In this document: one piece after another, positions 1 through 8,767 of the stretch
Position numbering within the stretch: the stretch's first letter is position 1
How the letters are laid out: each line of letters begins with the position of its first letter
From: Sphingobacterium sp.
GTDB taxonomy: Bacteria > Bacteroidota > Bacteroidia > Sphingobacteriales > Sphingobacteriaceae
DNA: 64,000 nucleotides
NCBI GenBank assembly: GCA_031253985.1
Contig: JAIRVH010000214.1
Span: 47,055-111,054, forward strand
Direction: 5' to 3'
Program-made: the position numbers and the translations under genes
Notes under the pieces: model-generated
What the model saw: only the letters and a program-made list of their open reading frames with translations
Told to the model about the DNA's origin: nothing
Databases searched by the model: none

Positions 1-3000
1 TCTGCGATAAAGTCAAAGCTTTTTGCTGTTGCTTTAGACAATGTTTTCCAATGATTACGGATGTCTTCGGCGGTCTGGCCACTCTCTTCCGATGCTCCTT
101 TGAATATGCCACTTAACGCCCTGCCTAATTCCGCGAATGGATTTTTTCCAATCAAGGTATCTTGTGCCTCCCTTAATTGCCTTTTTAAATTTACGAGATC
201 GATAGGATCGAATTTACCCTTGAGTTTTTCGAAGTTCTTTTGAATAATGGATATGAGGTTTTCGATCTGTTTCGCTCCCATCTCATCCATGCCTGAAAAT
301 AATTTTTCCCATTCAATTGAGCTGGTTAGTTCGTCGGTAGCAAGTTTTGACACCTTCAAGTCTCTATCCTTATTAAGGACTTTCTCACGCTCAGGGGTTA
401 AGTCTCCCTTATCGCGAAGTTCCTTCATCTTTTTTTGATGATCCTTTTCGATTTCGAGAATCTTGTCATTTAGAGTTTGAGCTGCTTTTAATGCTTCAGT
501 GTATTGCGTTGTGTCGTACTCCTTCAACCGCTTACCGTTGTCTTTAATGATCTCAAAAAGTCTATCGAGACGATCTTTTTCGAATACATTAAGACCAACA
601 GTCTTTTGCTTGGTCAATAGACCGCCATACTCTCCCGCAATCTTCTCAAAAGTGCCTCTGTATTGACCTAATTGAGCGTCGGCAACCTTATCTCCATATT
701 CTCTCTTCAGATCCTCATACTTTACATAGTTGTCGTAATCGTTTTGATAAGCATTCAGCCTTTTTTCAGTTTGCTGCTTGTATATGGTATCCTGAATTTC
801 CCTATCACGTACGTCGTTGACCTCCTGGATTTGTCCTGCAGTTATTTTCTTTTTATTTTTCGGATTGCGATTGAATTTTGCTATTTCATCTTGCAACACC
901 TTGTATCTCGCCTTTATGCCTGCGATCTCTTGTTGATCACGAGAAAGTTGGGAAGTGCTGTATTCCGCTTTAGTTTTTTCAATATCCTTTAAAATACCCA
1001 AATAACGCTCTTGCGCATTATAAACTTGCGTAGCTTGACGAGCACTAGTATTCTTTTCTTTACCTTGAGCTTTGGCCAGTTCATCTTCAAGCTTTTTTAT
1101 TTGCGCCAAATTAGCTTTGTATTCCGGGCTGTACACACTTAATGGGGCGTTAGCTTCTTTTAGCTTTTTGATTTCCTCATTAAACCAATTTTCGGACCTT
1201 ACACCTGCATTTGGATCTTTCTTGTTAGCATCCTCGATACCTTTGATTTTTCCTAAAATATCTGTCAGCTCATTGTTGAAACGAACTAGATTCCAGCTAT
1301 TCAAGTTATTCGCGATAGACACAGTCTTATCCTGGATGATGCCGAATATTGCGTTTTGATCATTGATTTGAGGATTGACTTTAAGTATTGCATCCCTTTG
1401 CTTTTCTATCTCCGCTTTTTGAGCTTGAAGAAATTGCAACTTCTGATCGTCGTTCATTAACGAATAAGCGTATTCCTGTTGTTGTTTACGAAGTTCTTCG
1501 CCTAACAATCCAGCTTCTATTTTTGCAGCTTCAATTTCTTTGTACAGTTTCGAATATGCCGCTCCGGAGCCTCCACTACTATCATTGCGCATAGCAACTT
1601 TTAGACTTTCCAACTCTTTCGTCATGGCAGCTACTTTGTTCTTCGCTTCATCGTAACGATTTGAAAGAACAGAAAGACTGGACTTATCATTTTCGTTGTT
1701 AAGCTCCTTTTGGAGTTTGGTCGATTCCTCTTTCAAAAAAGCTTCTTTGGACATATTTGCCAGCAAATTGGGATACAGTCGTTGCAGCTCTTCGTAGGCT
1801 TTATTCGTTTGAAAATCAGTTGCAGTTTTGTCTCGGACGATGTTAGTCAATTCTGTGGCCTTGGCTTTCATTTGCTCCATGGACTCAATAGCCTTCCGAT
1901 TACCTTCCGTGAAGTTTTGCTGGGCTTGTTGCGAAGCCGTCAGACTTTTTTCAAGGGAATACATTGTCACAATGAGACCGGCAACTACAGCACCAACAGC
2001 AATATATGGATTGGCTAACATTGTTGCATTAAGAAGACGCTGTGCTCTCTCTGCGATGATAAGGGCAGTATAGTGTAATACCTCTACGGCTGTTAGGCTT
2101 GCAACACTGGTGCCAAGTGCTAGGGCAGCAACGCGTCTGGCAGTGGTTATGAGGGTCAAAGAGCTTTCCCACGCTGCAGTGGCAATAAGAGCCGCTTTGT
2201 AAACGCCATAAGTGGTAACAAGGCCAAGCATAATAGCAAGGACTTTATCATAATTTTCAACGAGGGTGGATAGTCCCGAGATCGCTAACCCAATAACTCC
2301 CTCAGAGTCCTTACCCATTGAGTTCAACATTTGGTCAAACGCGTCACCCAGACGCTCAAGGTTTCCTTGGATAGTGTGGGACTGAGCTTCCATCAATCCG
2401 CCGAACATTGAACCCTGAGCGGTCATGTTTTTGAAAGCTTGCTCGACCTCCTTAAACCCTACTTTACCAGCCGTCACAAGGGCATTAACCTGATCCTTGC
2501 TTACTCCAAGAACTTTGGCAAGCTCCTGGTAGATTGGAATACCACGACCGGCGAATTGGCGGATATCCATCATATACGCTCGCCCTTGTGTTCTTAGTGT
2601 ACCGTACAAGTAAACAAGCTCCCCAATTGGTTGAGACACACCGGAAGCAACGTCTCCAAGCATCCGCAATTCATTCTTTACGTTTCCGGCTTCGGAACCA
2701 TAAGCAAGTAGTTGCTTTGTGGCGTCGGCGGTCTCCTTCATACCGAAAGGTGTTGTGCCTGCAAATTGAATTAGGTCTTGGGTCAGCTTGTCAGCCTTTT
2801 CTTTGCTACCAAGCATAGTAGTGAAGGCGATTTCGAGTTGCTGAAACTCAGAGCGGACGGAAATCATTTTGGAGATGAAGTTCTCCATCATATTGACGGA
2901 GAGAAATGCTGTAGCCGTTTTTGCCAGTCGATCAAAAACGGCTTCCATGTCCCTACCTCGGTTATTAACATTACGAGAAAGGTCATTTACTCTTTGTTCG

Positions 3001-3062
3001 ATACGGCGAATCGTCGCCATGAATTCAGTATCCCTGATATACGCATCCCAATCTAATCTCAT
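1..3062 (-). CDS. Phage tail tape measure protein (3' end cut by window edge)
   Basis: An open frame starts at the ATG at 3062 (MRLDWDAYIRD) and stays open to base 1, giving about 1020 codons with no stop. The N-terminal third carries typical tape-measure text, such as FTTMLGSKEKAD and TTPFGMKETADATKQLL, followed by a hydrophobic Ala/Gly/Leu-rich stretch and long coiled-coil segments rich in Lys, Glu and Gln. The protein sets tail length and is threaded inside the tail tube, with the upstream gpG/GT-like chaperones coating it. It starts 27 bp after the stop of the frameshifted chaperone, the usual order. Confidence 0.93.
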   Translation of the reverse strand, partial: MRLDWDAYIRDTEFMATIRRIEQRVNDLSRNVNNRGRDMEAVFDRLAKTATAFLSVNMMENFISKMISVRSEFQQLEIAFTTMLGSKEKADKLTQDLIQFAGTTPFGMKETADATKQLLAYGSEAGNVKNELRMLGDVASGVSQPIGELVYLYGTLRTQGRAYMMDIRQFAGRGIPIYQELAKVLGVSKDQVNALVTAGKVGFKEVEQAFKNMTAQGSMFGGLMEAQSHTIQGNLERLGDAFDQMLNSMGKDSEGVIGLAISGLSTLVENYDKVLAIMLGLVTTYGVYKAALIATAAWESSLTLITTARRVAALALGTSVASLTAVEVLHYTALIIAERAQRLLNATMLANPYIAVGAVVAGLIVTMYSLEKSLTASQQAQQNFTEGNRKAIESMEQMKAKATELTNIVRDKTATDFQTNKAYEELQRLYPNLLANMSKEAFLKEESTKLQKELNNENDKSSLSVLSNRYDEAKNKVAAMTKELESLKVAMRNDSSGGSGAAYSKLYKEIEAAKIEAGLLGEELRKQQQEYAYSLMNDDQKLQFLQAQKAEIEKQRDAILKVNPQINDQNAIFGIIQDKTVSIANNLNSWNLVRFNNELTDILGKIKGIEDANKKDPNAGVRSENWFNEEIKKLKEANAPLSVYSPEYKANLAQIKKLEDELAKAQGKEKNTSARQATQVYNAQERYLGILKDIEKTKAEYSTSQLSRDQQEIAGIKARYKVLQDEIAKFNRNPKNKKKITAGQIQEVNDVRDREIQDTIYKQQTEKRLNAYQNDYDNYVKYEDLKREYGDKVADAQLGQYRGTFEKIAGEYGGLLTKQKTVGLNVFEKDRLDRLFEIIKDNGKRLKEYDTTQYTEALKAAQTLNDKILEIEKDHQKKMKELRDKGDLTPEREKVLNKDRDLKVSKLATDELTSSIEWEKLFSGMDEMGAKQIENLISIIQKNFEKLKGKFDPIDLVNLKRQLREAQDTLIGKNPFAELGRALSGIFKGASEESGQTAEDIRNHWKTLSKATAKSFDFIA

Positions 3063-3088
3063 TCGCTATTATGTAAAAAATGTGAAAA

Positions 3089-3771
3089 TCACATTATTTG
3101 TTTGAAAAATTCGTCTTCTTCGTCCTGTGTTTCCACCTCGTTATTTTCTTCTGCAGATGGAACTGCGAGTAATTCCATTATCATATTCTCCCAGCTAAGC
3201 TGCCATAGCACATAATCTCTTTTCTCGCGGTAATATTTTCGGTAGTCGTGTATTCGGTACCATGGGCTATTATCTCCCAGGTTTACAGGCTCGTCAATTG
3301 GTTCTCCGTTTTCATCAACTTTGCTGTTCCGGAGATTACGACGATAGAGCTCAAAAAATTTTCTACATCAACAGAACTTATTGCCTTTTCAAGTATGTAA
3401 GCAAATAATTTGTCATCAATCCATTTTACAGCATCCAACAGCTGCTTAGATGGCTCATTACGATCATTTTGTAAAGCCACAGCTACTACGTAATTCATTG
3501 TCTCTTGATGGTCAACGGTCAATTGGAATACGCGCTTATAGATATACGTTTCATCTCGTTCAAACTCTGGGAAATCAAACAGTTTCGCGGCAATACGTTC
3601 ACGATTACCGACACGGATCTTTCGAAGATTGAATTTTAGCTCCTTTTTCTTTAAACCTACTTTTTGAAGGAACTTATCAAACCAATTTTTGGGCAAAAGA
3701 GGAATGATTATTTCCTCGCTCCCATCAATAAGAGTTTTGATTGCCCTTTTTTTGATGTCTTTTTCTTCCAT
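3089..3771 (-). CDS. Tail assembly chaperone, predicted -1 frameshift fusion (gpGT-like)
   Basis: If the ribosome slips back one base at 3352-3361, the reading frame stays open from there to a TGA at 3089-3091. This adds about 87 residues (through ELYRRNLRNSK, NLGDNSPWYRIHDYRKYYRE and DEEDEFFKQIM). The extension has no good start of its own, ends just before the tape measure start, and looks coding (Tyr/Trp-rich core, acidic tail). Lambda-type phages make G and GT this way to chaperone the tape measure. The fusion is inferred, and the open frame and heptamer are directly visible. Confidence 0.72.
3283..3771 (-). CDS. Tail assembly chaperone, frame-0 product (gpG-like)
   Basis: This 162-residue acidic/basic mixed protein sits between the tail tube gene and the tape measure, the position of lambda gpG. 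It has no membrane or signal segment. Near its 3' end, at codons 137-140, a slippery run lets ribosomes move to the -1 frame and read on to 3089, so this is probably the short form of a two-product gene. The function is assigned from position, length and the frameshift arrangement, not from a recognised motif. Confidence 0.75.
   Translation of the reverse strand: MEEKDIKKRAIKTLIDGSEEIIIPLLPKNWFDKFLQKVGLKKKELKFNLRKIRVGNRERIAAKLFDFPEFERDETYIYKRVFQLTVDHQETMNYVVAVALQNDRNEPSKQLLDAVKWIDDKLFAYILEKAISSVDVENFLSSIVVISGTAKLMKTENQLTSL
3352..3361 (-). promoter_or_regulatory. Slippery site for programmed -1 frameshift
   Basis: In frame, the minus strand reads GAA AAT TTT TTG AGC. Both A-AAT-TTT (3361-3355) and T-TTT-TTG (3358-3352) fit the X-XXY-YYZ pattern. 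Slipping here joins the two open frames of the tail chaperone. I did not identify a convincing downstream pseudoknot by eye. Confidence 0.7.
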
Positions 3772-3786
3772 ATAAAGAGAAAATAA

Positions 3787-3809
3787 AACGGCTAGACATG
3801 CTAGCCGTT
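3787..3809 (-). terminator. Hairpin between tail tube and chaperone genes
   Basis: Arms AACGGCTAG and CTAGCCGTT form a 9-bp stem with a 5-nt loop, followed on the minus strand by TTTATTTTC. It lies right after the tail tube stop codon. A partial terminator here would make the abundant tube protein at a higher level than the chaperone and tape measure. Confidence 0.6.
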
Positions 3810-3813
3810 ATTA

Positions 3814-4335
3814 TTATGCTGCAGCATCTATCTTCGTGATTGTTGCTACTCCTGCCTTTGCTGGCTTCAATGGTGTACCTGTGATAATCACCTTACCAAA
3901 CTGCGCCTTCATGAAGTCAAATTGTGGTTTAATACGCACTTTCATGCGAGGGATTTCAAATTTAGCTCCATTACGGGTTTCAATTTGTACTGACAATTCC
4001 ACTGCTTCTGGAATATCCATTTCAATACTATCTCCAGTACCAGAAGCACCGGCGGTAAAATCACCACCACCTAACTCACTAAGCGCCTTCGCTGACACAT
4101 TGTATGATTCAAGTTGGAATACCCATTTTGCAGGCGCTGTATCAACTTCATCGAAAGCTTCATCATATTCTTCCACCTCCAAGGTTTCAGTCGTTCCTTC
4201 GTTAAGTATGAGGGATGCTGATCCCTTAACAGTATCGCCAAGGATTTCAGTGAGGGTCGTACCCATACCTCCATCAGCCGCGATTGCGCCCATCAAAACG
4301 ATTTTAAGGCCCAAAATATTCTTTTTTCTAGCCAT
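3814..4335 (-). CDS. Major tail tube protein
   Basis: This 173-residue protein has no signal peptide. It begins MARKKNILGLKIVLMGAIAADGGMG, followed by beta-rich, acidic text and a C-terminal section in which an aromatic-basic KPQFDFMKAQFG segment leads to a GTPLKPA turn. Size, beta content and position (between the connector/completion genes and the tail chaperone) fit the tube protein that polymerises around the tape measure. The hairpin directly downstream fits a highly expressed gene. The call rests mainly on context. Confidence 0.75.
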   Translation of the reverse strand: MARKKNILGLKIVLMGAIAADGGMGTTLTEILGDTVKGSASLILNEGTTETLEVEEYDEAFDEVDTAPAKWVFQLESYNVSAKALSELGGGDFTAGASGTGDSIEMDIPEAVELSVQIETRNGAKFEIPRMKVRIKPQFDFMKAQFGKVIITGTPLKPAKAGVATITKIDAAA

Positions 4336-4343
4336 CTTATTTC

Positions 4344-4775
4344 TTATTTAATTGTTGTAAACTCTATTTTAAAGCTCGCATAGTGCATATCCCCATCCTC
4401 TTCGATAGTATCAGACTCGATCTCAAAGCAGACATCTTGGTTGATCCACAATTCCCCATTATCTCCCTCAAGTACTTTTTGCGCTAGTTTCGAAAGGTAT
4501 TTTAGCCTAGCTGTATCTCGCATATTCTTGCCGGAGCCAATGTCAGGAACTCTTAAAGGATCAAGGTTTTTAACGTATAGGTTCAAATAGATAAATCCGC
4601 TTTGAACTGGATTACGATTTAACCCCAAAGAGTTTATTACAACGTCCTCAAGCTTTGAATTTTCCTTCCTGTCGCCTTTACATAGTTCTCCTGTAGGTTT
4701 CTTAGGATCAGAGAATAACTCCGAACCTTTTAAGTACAGATAGAGAATATCAACAGCTTCGCTACTAGTAATCAT
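4344..4775 (-). CDS. Putative tail terminator / completion protein
   Basis: This 143-residue protein begins MITSSEAVDILYLYLKGSELF, and its middle has FIYLNLYVKN followed by a long helix and a strand-rich C-terminus (CFEIESDTIEEDGDMHYASFKIEF). It overlaps the preceding HK97 gp10-like gene by 11 bp and precedes the tail tube gene, which is the normal place for the protein that caps the tail at its head-proximal end. No catalytic motif is visible. The role is inferred from order. Confidence 0.6.
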   Translation of the reverse strand: MITSSEAVDILYLYLKGSELFSDPKKPTGELCKGDRKENSKLEDVVINSLGLNRNPVQSGFIYLNLYVKNLDPLRVPDIGSGKNMRDTARLKYLSKLAQKVLEGDNGELWINQDVCFEIESDTIEEDGDMHYASFKIEFTTIK

Positions 4776-5208
4776 TTTTCAATCTATCTATTGCTGTTCT
4801 CAGCATTTCTTCCACTATGAGAGATGACCCGGAAATCACATCTTTTCCCTTACTTTCTACCTTCGTTGCGTAATCCATCCCGGCCACCGCTAATAAAGCA
4901 TAACCTTCGGAGTATTGTGATTTCATTTCGCTTATCAGTCTTTTGGCTTGGTTCTTCCCTTCAGCGGTTCCATTACTAGCATAATTGCTGGCCATAATTT
5001 TGCCCCGATAGATGACCGCAAACGCAATTGAGCTTCTTAGGTTACCTGTAACATCATTGAATCCACCTTCGCTGGCGCGCTTTCCCCTTGCCAACCTAAC
5101 GAACTCTTTGCCAGCCTTACTAAGCTCTTTCACTACCACACGATGAAACTTCATCTTTTCCATTTCGAGGTATTCTCGGACTTGCTTAGGTGTGAATCTC
5201 GCTCTCAT
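4765..5208 (-). CDS. HK97 gp10-like tail component
   Basis: This 147-residue protein has an N-terminal basic helix (VREYLEMEKMKFHRVVVKELSKAGKEFVRLARGKR) and the family hallmark GNLRSSIAF about 55-65 residues in. A helical C-terminus follows. HK97 gp10-like proteins act at the head-tail joint or in tail completion. It sits between the head-closure-like gene and the tail-terminator-like gene, overlapping the latter, as in many siphoviruses. Confidence 0.8.
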   Translation of the reverse strand: MRARFTPKQVREYLEMEKMKFHRVVVKELSKAGKEFVRLARGKRASEGGFNDVTGNLRSSIAFAVIYRGKIMASNYASNGTAEGKNQAKRLISEMKSQYSEGYALLAVAGMDYATKVESKGKDVISGSSLIVEEMLRTAIDRLKNDY

Positions 5209-5211
5209 ATA

Positions 5212-5541
5212 TTAAATCCAGATTCTACAATGCGTTTGATATTCGAAAGGCATAATCACTGCCCCAGTCAACACAACCTTATCGCCTTTCAAAATCTCAA
5301 CCTCCACTCCCTTTTTCAAACTGTCAGGCATCTTATCAAGGAAGATCTCATAACTATAGACGAAATCCTGACCTTCATTATTCGGAACCGTTCGACCAGC
5401 TGTGTTGACGTCGGCCCTGCAGCTTATTGTGATGGGCGTCTCCGTTACCTCTCCTTCAATCCAATCTCCATTTCCATCACGACCACCGCCGACAACTGAT
5501 ACTTCTTTGTACCGAATGAAATGAGCCCTTTTCCTTACCAT
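5212..5541 (-). CDS. Putative head closure / head-tail joining protein
   Basis: A 109-residue, beta-rich protein (YKEVSVVGGGRDGNGDW, RADVNTAGRTVPNNEGQDFVYSYEIFLDK, VEILKGDKVVLTGAVI) with the look of the small barrel proteins that plug the portal after packaging. Its start overlaps the end of the upstream connector gene by 7 bp, suggesting coupled translation. The assignment is by fold impression, size and position. Confidence 0.6.
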   Translation of the reverse strand: MVRKRAHFIRYKEVSVVGGGRDGNGDWIEGEVTETPITISCRADVNTAGRTVPNNEGQDFVYSYEIFLDKMPDSLKKGVEVEILKGDKVVLTGAVIMPFEYQTHCRIWI

Positions 5542-5849
5542 TTTCTAATTCGCTTAATAGTTGGAGTCAATTGTCTGATAATATCCTTATAGCCATGCTG
5601 TTGAGCTAAAAGAAGAAGCCTTTGCTTTATCCCCTCTACGTTTCGACCCTCGGACCATGCCCCTTCCCCTTGGGAAGTGACTGGCAAAAGGGATTGAAGA
5701 CACGGAATTGCACACTTTTCAAGCTCAGCAAGATCACCCGTATATTCGTCGTCACCGTTTATCTTTGAGGCTAACAAGTATATTTGGGCTGTCGATTCCT
5801 CCACAGACCCAACTTGTACAACTTCTAAAAAGGCTTCTTTTTTTGTCAT
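5535..5849 (-). CDS. Putative head-tail connector (adaptor) protein
   Basis: A 104-residue, mostly alpha-helical protein directly downstream of the major capsid gene (2-bp gap). Helices such as KKEAFLEVVQVGSVEESTAQIYLLAS and GIKQRLLLLAQQHGYKDII match the compact helical adaptors that bind the portal ring. No motif settles the family. The C-terminus is basic (KRIRKW). Confidence 0.6.
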   Translation of the reverse strand: MTKKEAFLEVVQVGSVEESTAQIYLLASKINGDDEYTGDLAELEKCAIPCLQSLLPVTSQGEGAWSEGRNVEGIKQRLLLLAQQHGYKDIIRQLTPTIKRIRKW

Positions 5850-5851
5850 CT

Positions 5852-6952
5852 TTATACCGATTCAGTTTGGAGGATCACCACGTTTTTAACTTGCGAGTGC
5901 CCAGGAATACCGATAAACTCTGCAGCTGTGTATTCCGTCATCGGACGACGTTGGAACCACTGCATAATCTGAACTCCCATGATGCTTCCGTATTGGTAAA
6001 CCGAAGGTTGTCCCATCAAAACCTCATTGTTAAAGGCACTATGAACCAAACCAAGATTTCCAGCAGGAATAAATACAGCGTTGTCCACCGCCCAAGAGTT
6101 GACCAATGATTTAACGCCGTCTTTAGCGACCGGAGTAACTGCCTCCACAATCTCGAAGTATGGCAAACGTAACTGGCGCATCATTTTATTTACTGATTCC
6201 TCAGTAGTCAAGAAGTCCACGCTAACGTCATTTGAAAGCTTCATGATTTGTTTAAGACCGGCTTTGATCTCGTCGTTATCTAGAATGCGATCAAACAAAG
6301 TGTCGTGTACCAAGATCTTTTCAAGGAACTTGCCTTTGTCGCGAAACTCCTTGTTAGTTTTCTTGATTTCGGTTAAAATCTTTGATGTTGGATCGCTCCA
6401 TTTCTTAGCGACCTTACGGATATTTGCCGCCGGAATACCAAGATTTAAAGTCCACTTTACACCATTTGGGTTGTTGTTTGTATCAAGGATGATCGTACCA
6501 GTGGACACCGCCTGCAATGCCATTCCGTTGATACGACGTAAAACCGAGCTCGCAACCTTCTCCGCTTTCTCGTAGATCTTATCTAGGATAGCATTGAAAG
6601 TGGTTTGATCATTGACGTTTACCAACGCTTGCAACTGGATCAAATCACGATACTCTTTTGCCGTCATATCGATAGCAATAGCGATCGTAGGCATTTCCCC
6701 CTGTAGTTTACCAAGGGCATCTTTCCCCATCAAAGGGATTTCGGAGCCGTCATGGATTACTGCAGCCATTTCCTCGATAGTTTCGTCACTGAAAATAGTG
6801 GCGAAGTCTAATGAGACTTGCTTCGGTGCAAAAGCAAAGTATTTAGTAAACCACAATGGCGTTTTCAACTCCGCTTTCACTCGCTCGAGGATCACGTCTA
6901 AAGGCACTTGCAATTGTGCCAGGAACCCATCTAATTTTTCTTGTTCTGCCAT
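5852..6952 (-). CDS. Major capsid protein
   Basis: A 366-residue protein following the decoration protein and scaffold, in the major head protein position. The C-terminal part (MGVQIMQWFQRRPMTEYTAAEFIGIPG) resembles capsid proteins of the HK97 fold, perhaps the lambda gpE type. There is no protease gene next to it and no long N-terminal delta domain, so a separate scaffold protein (7510-8118) probably guides assembly. It should be one of the most abundant phage proteins. Confidence 0.82.
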   Translation of the reverse strand: MAEQEKLDGFLAQLQVPLDVILERVKAELKTPLWFTKYFAFAPKQVSLDFATIFSDETIEEMAAVIHDGSEIPLMGKDALGKLQGEMPTIAIAIDMTAKEYRDLIQLQALVNVNDQTTFNAILDKIYEKAEKVASSVLRRINGMALQAVSTGTIILDTNNNPNGVKWTLNLGIPAANIRKVAKKWSDPTSKILTEIKKTNKEFRDKGKFLEKILVHDTLFDRILDNDEIKAGLKQIMKLSNDVSVDFLTTEESVNKMMRQLRLPYFEIVEAVTPVAKDGVKSLVNSWAVDNAVFIPAGNLGLVHSAFNNEVLMGQPSVYQYGSIMGVQIMQWFQRRPMTEYTAAEFIGIPGHSQVKNVVILQTESV

Positions 6953-6958
6953 TTTCTA

Positions 6959-7507
6959 TTAATAAGATTGTGAGCGGATAACACGAGGCATTTTAGCTCC
7001 TAATGTGGCGCCAATACCGGTGGTACGGCGTTCGTAAACAGTTCCCGACTGCAATAGAGTTACTTCGTTATCTCCGTCGTGTACTTTAAATTCTACATAG
7101 TTCAAGGCAACAAACTCGTTGGTTGAATCTTCCACGATTACATCGCCCACCTTTTGAGCGGTACCGATTGTCGCATCTACAGTCACCAAATCGAAATTGG
7201 CATCCGTCTTATCGACAGAGACGATTGTTTTACCTCCAAACTTTCCGCCTACCGCGAATAAACTACCTTTTGCAACTTTGTAAGCCGTTGCAGAGGCTGT
7301 GGCATTCTCAACCACTCGAGCCGTTTTAACGACTTTAGCTGATCGATTCGCCTCATCAAATTGGATGACTGTACCACGCCCTATAGTGTTCCCAACGGAA
7401 ACATTTGATTTATCCAAGGTAAAACCACCTTGTACAGAGCGAGTAGCGTCATCAATTTGGAAAACAGGGATGCTTCCCCCGTAAACAGTTGACGTAATTG
7501 ATTTCAT
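6959..7507 (-). CDS. Head decoration / head fiber-like protein
   Basis: I place the start at the ATG at 7507 (MKSITSTVYGGSIPVFQ), 3 bp after the scaffold stop. An upstream in-frame start at 7546 would overlap the scaffold gene. The product of 182 residues is Gly/Thr/Val-rich and beta-repetitive (GRGTVIQFDEANRSAKVV, FGGKTIVSVDK), then ends basic. Small beta proteins in this position decorate or stabilise the capsid surface. Position and composition are the main evidence. Confidence 0.65.
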   Translation of the reverse strand: MKSITSTVYGGSIPVFQIDDATRSVQGGFTLDKSNVSVGNTIGRGTVIQFDEANRSAKVVKTARVVENATASATAYKVAKGSLFAVGGKFGGKTIVSVDKTDANFDLVTVDATIGTAQKVGDVIVEDSTNEFVALNYVEFKVHDGDNEVTLLQSGTVYERRTTGIGATLGAKMPRVIRSQSY

Positions 7508-7509
7508 TT

Positions 7510-8118
7510 CTAACTTTCTTTTGCGGTTTCTTTCGTCACCTTCCAACCATCAATTTTCGATTGTACTTCTTTGGAAACTTTATCAGATGAAGCAGAACCA
7601 GCAGGTTTTCCAGTAGAATTGCTATTGGCCTCCTGAACTGAAATAGTTTTGTTGAACTCGACTAAATCATTCAAGCTGTCTTCAAACTCATCTTCTGATT
7701 TTGGGAGCCATTTATCGCGAAGTTTATCATTTTTGATACCCTTGTCGGATACGGCTTTAGCCCATTTTTGAGCTAATGTTTCTTGCTGTTTTTCAGATTT
7801 CAATGTTGTGATTTCTTGTCGCATCTCTTGGAGCAACTTCAACATCTCATTTCCTTCACCTGGATTTTCCTTTTTATCTGGTTGCGTTGAGTCGCCCCCT
7901 TTTTCTGCTTTGGCTTTTGCTACGGCCGTATTAACGCGGTTGTCAATATCCCCCTGAAAAGCTTTCAGCAAATTTTCGACCCCACCAATGGCGGTTTCAA
8001 TTTGATCTTCCTCCGTTACGGTTGTTGCTAGAAAGTCCGCCACCCCCGAAAAGGCTTTTTCCCCAAACCCTAGGTTTTTGTACTTAGTTTTTAAGGCTGA
8101 TAATATTTTATCCTTCAT
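7510..8118 (-). CDS. Capsid scaffolding protein
   Basis: A 202-residue highly charged, helical protein rich in Lys, Glu and Gln, with a predicted coiled coil around EMLKLLQEMRQEITTLKSEK (residues ~95-115) and a basic C-terminal helix (KVSKEVQSKIDGWKVTKE). Composition, length and position before the capsid genes are those of phage scaffolds, which are removed from the mature head. It is the first structural gene after the 2H phosphoesterase, with a 100-bp AT-rich gap. Confidence 0.75.
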   Translation of the reverse strand: MKDKILSALKTKYKNLGFGEKAFSGVADFLATTVTEEDQIETAIGGVENLLKAFQGDIDNRVNTAVAKAKAEKGGDSTQPDKKENPGEGNEMLKLLQEMRQEITTLKSEKQQETLAQKWAKAVSDKGIKNDKLRDKWLPKSEDEFEDSLNDLVEFNKTISVQEANSNSTGKPAGSASSDKVSKEVQSKIDGWKVTKETAKES

Positions 8119-8219
8119 ATGAAAATTATGTGATTATAACATATTTACATACAAAAGAATGGTTTACAAAAGTGTATTATAAGTGATTTTAAGCTTTATT
8201 CTTTGATAAATGGGAGTTA

Positions 8220-8732
8220 TCAAATAGATGTGATAATCGACATATTCTTTATACCATCGTAATACTTTATGACGCCATCGTTAAGAGATTTAAAACCAAA
8301 ATCCATCAATTCAATTTTATTATGAAAACTGATTGCGCTTTCATTATTAATAGCTCCGATTGTTATATGCGGCAAATATTGAGGATATTCAACTACACAT
8401 TCAAACTCATTTCTGATGATTTCATTAAGCTTAAATAGATTACCATTCAAATCAATAATGTCTATCTTTAATACCTGGGGGGGGTTGTGAAAGGTAGTGA
8501 TTTGTTTTGCATTCAAGTTAAGAGGATTTTTTTCCAAGAATTTATTAGTATCATTATGGAGCTTTTCAATGTTTAATTTTGAATTATCAAATCCATATAG
8601 GATAGTAATGTGCGGTCTGAAATTAAAATCTATTTCGAGGGAAGGATCAAATAGTTGGGATATAGCTTTTCTCCATTTGATTTTATCTAAAAATGGAAAG
8701 TACATTAAGCTGCCGTATTTAATATTTGCCAT
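8220..8732 (-). CDS. 2H phosphoesterase (2'-5' RNA ligase-like)
   Basis: This 170-residue protein has the paired HxT motifs that define the 2H superfamily: H41-I-T43 in RPHITILYGF and H122-I-T124 in LPHITIGAI, each ending a beta strand. Members cut 2',3'- or 2',5'-linked phosphodiesters. Viral members include T4 Acb1, which destroys CBASS cyclic nucleotides, and eukaryotic-virus 2',5'-PDEs. It sits between a terminator and the head genes, and a candidate -7 box lies 4 bp before its ATG. Whether it repairs RNA or blocks host defence cannot be told from sequence. Confidence 0.85.
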   Translation of the reverse strand: MANIKYGSLMYFPFLDKIKWRKAISQLFDPSLEIDFNFRPHITILYGFDNSKLNIEKLHNDTNKFLEKNPLNLNAKQITTFHNPPQVLKIDIIDLNGNLFKLNEIIRNEFECVVEYPQYLPHITIGAINNESAISFHNKIELMDFGFKSLNDGVIKYYDGIKNMSIITSI

Positions 8733-8736
8733 AGGT

Positions 8737-8744
8737 CAAACTTA
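8737..8744 (-). promoter_or_regulatory. Candidate -7 box for the 2H gene and head operon
   Basis: The minus strand reads TAAGTTTG, an exact TAnnTTTG match, 4 bp before the ATG at 8732. No good TTTG is seen at the -33 position; only a T-run that belongs to the adjacent terminator. If real, the transcript would have almost no leader. Confidence 0.4.
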
Positions 8745-8767
8745 ATAAAAAGTGATCACAATAAAAA

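Noticed and set aside
3836..4351. 171-codon plus-strand frame
   Set aside because: Antisense to the tail tube gene, which has the right context and composition.
7508..7546. Upstream start for the head decoration gene
   Set aside because: It would overlap the scaffold gene; the ATG at 7507 lies 3 bp after the scaffold stop and begins a plausible sequence.
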